A stretch of DNA of 64,000 nt from Tyto alba. Taxonomy: Eukaryota; Chordata; Aves; Strigiformes; Tytonidae. The notes under the pieces are model-generated. The model had not been told where the DNA came from. It searched no databases and saw only the letters and a list, made by a program, of their open reading frames with translations. The translations under genes were made by a program, and so were the position numbers. The DNA lies in the NCBI RefSeq assembly GCF_018691265.1, contig NW_024881295.1, positions 20,946,243 to 21,010,242 of the forward strand. The letters run 5' to 3'. The number at the start of each line of letters is the position of its first letter. The stretch's first letter is position 1. Shown one piece after another: positions 52,001 through 61,440 of this stretch.

Positions 52001-53286
52001 AACTGTGAGCACGCTGGGGGAAGGTGGCCACCAGCACTGGGGATTTTTTGGGGGGAGCGGGCCCTGGGGGCGGGAGGGGGTGGCAGAGGTGGCTGTTGGC
52101 TCCAGCTCCTCCTGGTTTTCGGAGCTTTCGGAGCTCTGCCCGTTTCCTCTTCTTCTTTGGAAGGCCGAGCCCGTCCCGTCACGCAGACAAGGTGCAGGAC
52201 AGGGCGGACGCTCGGATTCGGAATCCGGGATCTGCTCCCGGGCCTCCAGCTTGGATAAAGCTGGCCAGAGGGCAAGCGAGGCGTTCGTTACCCAGGGGAA
52301 GGAAGGCGTCCTCGTTTCTGCCGAGCCCCCGACCAGACCCTTCCCTCGCTGGAAGCGGCCTGGGTAAATCACCCAGCAGCCTGCGGCACCTCACGGCCTA
52401 AATGCCGCCGACGGAAAAAATAAGGATGTTTTATCAATTCAACCTATCAAATATTTTAGTTATAACTGGAGCAGGCACACCGCTTTCAGATGAAAATGTG
52501 TTTTTTTGTTTTTTTTTTTTTTTTTGAAAGTATCTCTGTCGCTGGCGCGTGGTACGTGTTTATAAAGATTTACCTCAGAGCTGCCACGCGATTGTTTGGC
52601 AAATGACGTCAGACCGGCCGGGAGCCCCTCTCCTCCCCTGGCTATTCACCGCACTCCTGTTCTAGCACGAGACGAGCTCACGGAGCGTGTAAAATCCCAT
52701 TTGCTCCCCGTTTTAATCTTGCCGGCACCTCGGTCCCGGTTTTCCTCCACCCGCAGCTTGCGGGGCTCCCCGCGCTGTCACCGGGGCCGCTGCTGGGAAG
52801 GACCCCCCCCGCCGACCCCCTGGCATTTGGTGCCTACACCGGCCCCGCCAAGCCGATTTATTTCGCGTGGGGCTTCTCCCGCCGCCCACGGGCCCGGCCC
52901 CGGCCCCGCGGGGGTAAAGGCGCTGCGCTTCCGCCCCGCCAGGGGGCGCTGCGGTGGGTGGGGGGGGCGGGGCCGCGGCCTGGAGGGGCGGCACCCCAAC
53001 CCACGTTCGAGTTCCCAGGGCGACGGGTGGGGGGGTGGTCGCTCCGTGACGTCAGGGTGTTTCCCGGTGACGTCGGGCGGCTCATGCGCAGTTGGCGGCG
53101 GCGGCGATTCTGGGTGACGTCACGGGCCGGGCGTGACGTGCCGGTGGCGCGGACCGCTGGGAGCTGGCCGGGATCTGCGCTTCCCCCCCCCTCCCCCCTC
53201 CCGCTACGGGTCGCGGCTGGGGGCGTCCCGGCGGCGGGGACGCGGCTCCCCCCTCCCCCTCCCTCGCCTCGGCGCTCCGATCCAAG

Positions 53287-53424
53287 ATGGCGGCGCTGAG
53301 CAGCGGCAGCAGCGCGGAGGGGGCCTCGCTCTTCAACGGGGACATGGAGCCTGAGCCGCCGCCGCCGCCCGCGCTCGGCGCCTGCTACGCGGGGGGCAGC
53401 GGCGACCCGGCCATCCCGGAGGAG
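53287..53424 (+). CDS. BRAF: BRAF coding exon 1 (residues 1-46)
   Basis: First coding exon of the serine/threonine kinase B-Raf, which phosphorylates MEK1/2 downstream of RAS. It encodes the variable N-terminus ahead of the BRS, RBD, CRD and kinase domains, all of which lie in exons beyond the right edge. The ATG at 53287 sits in AAGATGG. The peptide opens [20 protein letters not shown], contains a proline run ([11 protein letters not shown]) and ends GDPAIPEE at the donor GAGGAG|GTGAGG in phase 0. The human exon also has 46 codons with the same [14 protein letters not shown] and DPAIPEE anchors, while the middle differs (Ala/Gly-rich in human, Pro/Gly-rich here). The frame stays open past the donor but is clearly intronic. 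Confidence 0.95.
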
Positions 53425-53472
53425 GTGAGGCCACTCGGCGGCTGCGGCAGCCGCCCACCACCACCCCCCCCC

Positions 53473-53492
53473 CCCACACACACACACACACC
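53473..53492 (+). repeat. (CA)n microsatellite after a C run
   Basis: About eight CA units follow a run of C just inside BRAF intron 1. Confidence 0.85.
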
Positions 53493-54100
53493 CGCCGCCG
53501 ATCGCGCCCCCGCCTCTCCGGCCGGCCTGCGCGGCGGGGGGGCGCGGGGCAGGGTGAGACGCGGGGCCGGCTGCGGGAATCCCCGCTGCGGGGACGCCCC
53601 CGGCCTCCTCCCCGTTCCGGCGGCGGGGGCGCCCGCTGGCTCCCGCCGCCGCCGGTGGTGCAGCGTCGGGGCGGGGAGGCTCCGCGCTTCGCCTCGGCCT
53701 CGCTCCCTCAGGCGGGGCCCGCGCTGCCCCGGGGGCGGCCGGAGGAGCCGGCGGGGGCCGGGGCTTCCCCCCGCCGCGCTCCGGCTGGCGAGGGGCGGCG
53801 GTCCCGGTCCGGTGTGAGGGGAGCCCGCCTCCCTGCCCCGGCTGTTAGGCTCGCTGTTACCGGGCGGCTGTGGCCGGCAAGGCTTTGTGTGCGTGTGGGA
53901 TGTGTAATCCTTTTCCCCCGACGGTTGGGAAATGCAGGGAACGCGCTTTAACAGCAGGGTCGGGTACGGTTCCTTGTGTGGATGTTGGCCTGGCTCGCCG
54001 TTTCTGCGCGGGGAGTCTGAGGAAATGTTAACGGGCAGGGCGCTGTGCAGGCGCTGAGGATGTCAGGCCTCTGGTTTGTGTCTCTTGCATACTTCCTGTG

Positions 54101-54180
54101 TTTTGGGGCATGTTACTTAACTTCCCAAATCCCACGGAGGGCGAGCAGTACTACCTGTTTTGCTAGGGTTAAAGCGTAAG
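54101..54180 (+). mobile_element. MIR-like SINE remnant, sense
   Basis: TTGGGGCATGTTACTTAACT is followed after a gap by CAGTACTACCTGTTTTGCTA and GGGTT, matching the MIR core order ('ttgggcaagttacttaacc' ... 'agtactacctacctcatagggtt'). Confidence 0.6.
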
Positions 54181-57098
54181 TTAAGTTGCTCACGCTTCAA
54201 AAACGTTGTCAGGAGGTGGAATGAAAATGTGCCGTAACAACACGAGGTATTTTGCAGATTCGTGTACTGTAGGCATCGAAGTCAGAACGAATTGCCAAAT
54301 GCCATGCATCAGGTCTGTTCCCGGAGGTAAATACAGGTGCCAAAAGCTCAGCCTTCTTGTTCCGAGCAGTAGTTGCTGAAGATTATTTCAGCTTGGCTTT
54401 CCCCAGTGTGTCTGTAATCAGTACGGGACTTTTCTGAGAATAAAGTCTTGTGGTCCGTGGAGGTGCCGAGCCCACCAGGTACCAGCTCCTCGCTGCTCTG
54501 GGGGGAGAGCACCTCCGTCAGGGAAAACAAACTGGCTTGGATCATCACCTCACAGAGGGGTCCAATTTGACTCCCATCTCACCAGAAAAAGACTGTCTTT
54601 TTATCCGTTTTATTTATTAATAGCATAGTGGATTACAGTGGAATTAATGAGTTGAGAAGTTTGACAAGTACTAGAGCTTATGCTGGGTAGATAGCCAGAA
54701 AGGAGAAATAAGGAAGGAGTCTGCCCCTATCAGTGCTAGTGAGAGGTGAGATTGATTCCCTCATCTTAAGGAGTTACTGGCTTACTTGCTGAAGGCATAT
54801 AAAACTCAGCAGTATACATATATTTTACACGTAACCAGCAGGGTGATTAAGTGGTTTGAGCAATGCAAGCCCAGTCTCAACTTCCCTGAGTAAGGAGAAA
54901 CTCTCAACTTGTTGAGAAACTTAAATACCTAAAGAGTGGGGTTGAACAAGTGCTTGCTTTCAGCAGCAAAATAAGGTTAAAAAGCTTCTTGCTGACTTCT
55001 ATCGCCCAGATTGTGCTGGTGCAACTGTATATGGAACTACGTTTCTCAGTCATTTCTGCCATTAAAAAAAAAATAAATCTCTGTGGAGTTATTTCAATAA
55101 CTGTTTTATAGTGTGGCCCTAGAAACACTAATACCAATACAGCTGAGTTGGGTAACTAAACTGCAGTGCAAGGGAGAGGAGAGGAGAAAGCAGTGGCGGG
55201 AGGCAAGAATTTTTAAAAATCGGGTTTTGTAACAAGGGGGGGTGTTTGTGCAACTGCCGTAAGTCACTTGAACTTCAGAAATGCTTCAGCCTGCATCAGT
55301 CATTAGATTTGACTGCAAATGCTAAATTATATACTGTAGCTTCTTCTCCCCTGGCCCTGAATATCTTACATGAGAGAGAGGGAGAGAAGCACTCTGGTAT
55401 CTGGAACACCTGACAACCAGAGAGGTTGCATTGCAAATACGGGTGCATATATTCAAGGTTTGGAAGTGTGTGGGGGTATTCTTGTGCTATTTAAAAGTAA
55501 ACTACGTATATATTGGAGATACTGGAACACAGGTCTAAGGCAAAGCCGGTGCTAGAATTGTTATTTTCTGATGTGGTCTTGTTGTTCTTCCTCAAGTCGT
55601 AAGTAATTACATTTTGTTTACTGTATAAGTACACCTATTACTTCATCTAAACCTGTACCATTAATAAAGTTCAAGACCAAAAAATTGATGATACTGTTAA
55701 AATGGAAACTATCCTTAATACTAAAACAAGCCAACCTAACATATAATGCAAATTCAAAGTGACATAAGTCAGAAGAACACTGAAGTGCTCCTGACTGACT
55801 CATGGCTCTAATACAAGTACATGCTCTAGTGTTTTGTTTAATTCCTTCAAGACAAGGTAAATTTAAGCTTTAAAAGTAACCTTGCTGTGGAAGCCTGTCA
55901 AGGAGCATAACCTCAGTTACTTTGAGGAGATACTTGGAAAGGTTTTAGTTTCCTGTAATCTTTCAGAAACTGCTGTCCTGATTTCCAGAAAGAAAACCTT
56001 GAGTTCTCTACTCAGTTTCTAGTTTGATGAGAGGGGTGGACAACAAGAATCTCTGACAGACCTCAAAGTCGTCTTGCACAAACTTATAAGTTAGAATCTT
56101 CTGGTGAAGGAGGTATTCTGTATCAAGGTGGTAATCGAGTGTTTCTGTGTTGATTAAAACGACATCAGTGTTGCTTACGAATTCAAGGGTTGGAGTTTTG
56201 AAAAAGAAGTTTAAGCGATACCATTCGACTTATGGCCAGTTTTTAATCAAATATGAACTTAGTTCTTCAGAAGTTGCCTCAGTAGCCTGGCTAAAGCATT
56301 TTTTTCTGTATTACAATTCCAGATTATAAGAGTAGTTGCCCATGCACTCATATAGTACATTTAGGAAATGGGTACTTCACGGGGGCATAAAGATTTGAAA
56401 AGGGCAGGGACACGTGAATTTAGCAGAAATTTTCCTCTTCTGCTCACCGTTCAGTTGCTGGAGTTGGGAGGCCTAGGGTAAGTGCTGGTGTCCGGAGGCA
56501 GGTAGGTTGGCTTCTTCCCCGGGATGAATTGTCAGGAAAAGGGATTGTTTGGATGGAGGGCTTTCAGAGTGTAACAGGGCAGTTGATAGAAGGAGTAAGG
56601 AGTGTGTGACAGCTGGGAGGAAAGGCTCTGTTCATGTTGCTAGAGATTATTTACACCAGTATTAAATAATTCAAATGAGATTTTCTGTACTTCGGAGTAG
56701 TGTGCCCTGAACTGCTCTTTGGAAGACAAAAATTACTTTGAAGGTTGGGAAGTGAGGGCTTGATCTGTTGGATGGTTGATCGTTTTCTAGGTGGCAATGC
56801 TGGAATTTATCCTGCATCAATATTAGTTATATATTTAGAAACCTTAATCTTTTAGAACAGATTTTAGAAGAATAATAAAATGCATAGAATGAAAAGGCGC
56901 ATCTAATGTTGTCATATGAAGTGGTAGATTCTCATAAAGTAACGTAGGTATACCAAGACAAACGGGGGTTCGTTTTGCTGTAACAACATTTAGGGAACCT
57001 ATCATGCTGGGAATTAGAATAAATTTCCTTTTAAGTTTCTATTTCTCTGAAGTGTTTACAATTAAACGTGTTACTTGGAAAGTTGAAGCAATATAAGC

Positions 57099-57118
57099 AT
57101 TTTTTTTTTTTTTTTTTT
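57099..57118. repeat. Poly-T run
   Basis: About 20 T residues in BRAF intron 1. Similar runs occur near 60581-60599, 61244-61261 and 62110-62130. Confidence 0.8.
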
Positions 57119-57339
57119 ATTTCATTGCTTTTGTAATTTTGGGAATAAGTTTTATGTTGAATCTCAATTATGTTTATTTCGTTTGTGTTCAGTGATTGAG
57201 CTAACTTTATTGTCTGTGAATGACATCTGGTTTAATTGTGAGGACAAGTTAAACTTTAGCTACAAGATGCTTCATATCCAGCTAATATTCTGCAGGAGTA
57301 TACCTCAAAAGATAAGTGAAATAATCCTTTTGTTTTGCA

Positions 57340-57650
57340 TAGGACTGGAAAGGCCTTAGCTGAATACTGTGTCTGATTTTGGGACACAGCTTCACAAAAT
57401 ACAGCTGAGGAGAGTCTAGAGAAGAATAATAATAGTGAACTGAAGTCTAGAAGGTCAGAGCTTTGAGGAAAGACTTAGGAAAAAAAAAAATCAAAAAACT
57501 GAGGCTGTTTAAAAAAGAAATGAGAATTGCTAAATCTAATGCAAAGAATGCAAATAACTTGTTCTCCAGGGTTGTGGTGATTACTGCCAGAAGTAGTGAC
57601 TTTAAATGGTAGTGGAGAAGAGGGTTTTGTGTTACTATTCAACCCTTTAC
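57340..57650 (+). mobile_element. Ancient CR1/L3-like LINE fragment (3' part of ORF2)
   Basis: Starting near 57365 the sequence has AATACTGTGTCTGATTTTGG, then GAGAGTCTAGAGAAGAATAA, GAGGAAAGACTTAGG, GAGGCTGTTTAAAAA and TTGTTCTCCAGGG. This is the order of the CR1/L3 3' ORF2 segment ('gagtactgtgtccagttctgg', 'gagagtccagaggagagcaa', 'gaggaaagactgaaa', 'ctggtttgtttagtct', 'ctgttctccatgg'). It is heavily decayed. Confidence 0.6.
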
Positions 57651-59050
57651 CCTTTTCTTTATGGCTAGGTATAGCGAAGCATGAGAATAGATTTCCTTAA
57701 CTTACTGACAGAATGTCCATTAGTAGATTCTGTCACCTCACAGGCAAACACATGTTGGGAGCGATGGGGAAAAGTTGATCCAGGTCTAGAAAAGGCAATG
57801 ATTTTGATAACCTCTCTTCTCTTTTTCCCCAGTCTTTTTAGGATTTATTTATGGCGAGGTAGATCGAACAGTAGAACGCAACCTTAAAATACTTGAGTTT
57901 AGTGGGGATGTTAAAGAAATCTCTGCTTACGATGTTGTTCCCAAAAGGCAATAGGATTAATAGTTCTGTCCTGTGGTAGCTTGTTTGATTACACAAAACT
58001 TGCATAATGGAGTAGTAAGTAGCTGCTTCTGAAAAGTTTTGATGTCTCAGTAGGCTTGTTTCTTGACTCTGTGGATATCCACAAACTGGTTGGATACAGT
58101 ATGTTTGGTACTGAGTTTTTTGTTGATTTATGTTGTTACTTCAGCCATTAACGCTGTTCCCATTTGTATTGTGTTGTAGTTGTTAAACTCAAAGGCATCT
58201 TATTTTTAAAGCTGTTCTAATAATATCCTTCTTGACACTTGTTTAGCCAGGAAAGGCAGTTCTTTTGTTGAATGTAGTTAAAAATACTGTAGACCAAATG
58301 AGATTTATTTTTTTTTTTCCTAACGGCAACGGCTTTTGATGATAGATATTTTTTAAAACAAACTGAAAAAACGCCCTAATTTCCTTAAAGCTCCAATATT
58401 CCTCTTTGTTTATTCTGTAACAAGTCTATTGTTCAGCTTTATTGTATCTATAGAAAATTTGACTGCATGAAAGATTTTGGAGGGAGTTTCAATTAGCAGG
58501 AAATGTAATTTTATTTGTACTTCCAAGGGAAACAAAAGAAGGTTTCAAACAATCATGAAATCGCTAAATCTCTTCCAGCCTTACACAGAAGCTGCTTCAG
58601 GCTTAAAGTTTCTTTGGAGATACTTTTTGGCCAAGTGTAATTTTTATGACAGTTTCCTTTTCAGTTTGAACCACATTTGAAGGGCAGCGTGATGTACAGT
58701 ATAGTAGAAATGCTCTGCCATAGCCCGTAAGGGTTGCTGCTGAAGTTACACTGAAGGCAATCGAATGGTGCTCTGCCTCCCCGGGGGGGGGGAAGGTTTT
58801 GCTGTTCCCCGTAGGCACCGTGGGGCCCTGTGCCACCTCAGGCCCGACGTTGTACTTGCCGAAGTTACCTCACCGCCCTAACACCGCAGAAAATGGGCAT
58901 CGCTTTGGTTGAGTTAGTTTTCTGCAAGCTTAGTGAGCTGAGCCTCCTCAACGTGGCACCTGGTGAGCTCCAAAACTCTTGTGAGATAAGAGACGGAAGG
59001 AATGTGGTTGGGGCAGTAGTGGTAGTATGGTGGGTTTTTTCCCTCCACCT

Positions 59051-59052
<2 letters not shown>

Positions 59053-59080
<28 letters not shown>
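59053..59080. repeat. 28-base poly-T run
   Basis: Uninterrupted T run in BRAF intron 1 after a CT-rich lead. Confidence 0.95.
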
Positions 59081-59085
<5 letters not shown>

Positions 59086-61344
59086 CATCTTTGTCCCACG
59101 AAACCACACTGGCCTTCATTTTTTATATTTGAATGGGAAGTCTTTTTCAGCTGAGGCTTCCTCAGCTGGACCTGCCAGGTTTAGATCCTGACACTTTAGA
59201 TCTTTACAGTCTTGAGCTTCCCGTGCTAGCTTGTAAAAATCTTACTTGGTCTCTCTGGATTGCTTCTGAGTGTGCCTTTCACGGAAAGATGATTCCACGC
59301 CATAGTTTTGCCGGCGTGCCTGGGATGTGAAGGTCCTCTATGACCTTCCTGTACAGTAAGCATACTGTTCCAACAGCTTTGACCACTCGAGAGTTCTAGG
59401 TACAGTATTTAGTTTTCTGAGGTGTGAAATGGCTTTCATAATTTTCAACTGTGGTTTTCATAGTTTTCAACTGTTCACGCATCTGTGCGTGTGAACACAG
59501 CTACTTTCCCATAGCTACTGCAGGATACAGAACTCGGTATGCAATATATGTTTTACTTTGCTTCAGCTTTTTTGTTCCAGTTGCTCTTGAGCTTTTTGGG
59601 CGTACAATGGAATCCTCCTAATCTTCCCTCCTGCGCAGAGCTTCTTTCCAAAATGATGAAATATGTGTTCATGCAACTGATTTCCTCTTCTGTGGCCAGT
59701 GCTAAAGTTAAACAAGACTGCCCGATGCAGAATTACATGCCTTTTCTTCCTTTTTTTCCCATTTAAAACCTTTTTTTTCAAGTGTTTGGCTTGTTACACT
59801 ACCTTTTTAGCACTTGTGTGTTTTGAAGGAGCAGCAACAGTACCTTTCTTTATTCTGTTTCTGATGACATTTTATCAATGTGGACCCTAGAAAAAAAAGG
59901 GTCAAACAGGCAGAGGTCTAATTTTTAACCATTCCCATTGTCCGAAGGTACTGTCAATTCAGACAGGAGTTTTCAGGGAGCAGTGCTGCCAGCTATCAGC
60001 TCACCACAACCCTCCCCAACCAACGTGAACATTAAAGATCAGAAAACAGAATCTGTGCTCTTTTTAAAATGGAGCTTGTTGTGCAGTGCAGGTACAGTGT
60101 TCGGTATCAAATGAATTTTCCACACTATTGATACTGAATTCAGCAGATTGTAGGAATGTGTTTGAACACTGAAAGAAGCTTTTATTTTTCTAAGGTTCTG
60201 ATCAAGTGATGTATTTTCATGGGTTCTCCCAGATTACCTGCACAAAATTAAGTATGAAGAGGCAATTCAGTTTCTCTACGAAGGGTACCAACTTTCTTTA
60301 AAACCTTTCTTCTGTGAGGCGAGCAAATAAGGTTGTTAATGAACAAAATGCACTTACTGTTTAAAAATGTCTCGCATAACTAAGTGGCTAGGAATTTATT
60401 TTTTTAACCACAAAAAGGGGGATACCAGCTTTAATATATTAATCTGTTACGTAGTGAGGCCCCTTAAAAAGTATAGTTGTTAGTAAAGCTGTTGTTAAAT
60501 GCACTGGTAAGTAGTAAATACTTTGCAAAAGCAGTTACATTGCTGTTGGGTTGGTTTTGTTTTTGGTGTTTTTTGTTTTTTTGTTTTTTTTTTTTTTTTA
60601 ATTCAGATAAATGGATTGTTTTGAGGGTAGGCATTTCTGAAGTCTGAGTAGTGTGTCTTTTATTTCTAGTCCTACTTATTCACTAATGGTGTTTGAAAAG
60701 CACTGTAAAATCAACATGAAATAAAATACATCGTTATAACTTTTAAGTACAGTTGGTAGTATCTAGGTGTTTGAAACTAGATGACTGTGTACTGGTGCCT
60801 CAGTCTTTGAACTGGTTTTGCAAATTTATTCATTAAAACTTGATAGGTCAAACATTTTCTCTAGTTAGTTGCAAGTAATGTAGACTTAAATGTGAGTCTT
60901 CATTATCTGAGGTAACTTGCAGAAAGGATTCCTTCAAGCATTCTCATAATTTTGCTAGAATACTCTCTGTAAGTGCTAATAAAGTCTCTTGTGACTTTTT
61001 TAAGCTTTTGTACATCGCTGAAAATTGATGTGGCTTTTTCCAGTCTCTCAATTCAGTAGTTACAGGGTATAAGTCTAGCAGCAGTTTTTATGTACTAAAT
61101 AGTTGTCCAGTTTGATCATCTGAAGTTTGACTGAGTCAAATGAAAATACCTTTTTTTAGCAGGTTTTTTTTTATTTCAGTTTTCTAAACTAAATGGTTGT
61201 TTTCAACATCCTTCCATGATAGCTGTTGTATCTTGGTTTGGATTTTTTTTTTTTTTTTTTTACAGTCTCTTAACAACGAATGGCAAGGAGCCAGTTCTGC
61301 CTTTTAAATTATTTAATTTTTCATGTTGGTACTAGGGTTAGTGA

Positions 61345-61440
61345 GGTAGCATGGTTCACTGAGTAGAACATAGAATGCCATTTAGGAGAATGTGGTTTCT
61401 GTGATTGGGAGCAAATTATTTACGTTTTACAAATAATGTA
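61345..61440 (+). mobile_element. Possible MIR-like SINE remnant, sense
   Basis: GTAGCATGGTTCACTGAGTAGAAC at the start resembles the tRNA-derived head of MIR ('agcatagtggttaagagcac'), followed by GGAGAATGTGGTTTCTGTGA and GGAGCAAATTATTTACGTTT in the positions of the core. Decayed and only moderately convincing. Confidence 0.4.

Larger units (their letters stand above)
51940..53830 (+). promoter_or_regulatory. BRAF: BRAF CpG-island promoter region
   Basis: GC/CpG-rich DNA in two blocks. A first shoulder lies at 51.94-52.41 kb, then an AT-rich gap with a T run at 52510-52525, then the main island from 52.59 kb through exon 1 into intron 1. The main block carries CRE sites TGACGTCA at 52604-52611, 53047-53054 and 53115-53122, near-CREs at 53068-53075 (TGACGTCG) and 53134-53140 (TGACGTG), GC boxes near 52965-52975, an NRF-1-like half site CATGCGCA at 53083-53090 and a YY1-like AAGATGGCGGC at 53284-53294 spanning the start codon. 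A TATA-like TTTATAAAG at 52559-52567 is far from the coding exon. Pyrimidine tracts precede the ATG. Confidence 0.7.

Noticed and set aside
51851..52372. Long open frames on both strands (161-173 codons) upstream of BRAF
   Set aside because: They overlap on opposite strands in GC-rich DNA, where stop codons are rare; low-complexity composition, no recognisable domain, no paired splice signals.
52858..53487. Minus-strand open frame antisense to BRAF exon 1
   Set aside because: Arg/Gly/Ala-rich shadow of the CpG island and of the real BRAF exon.
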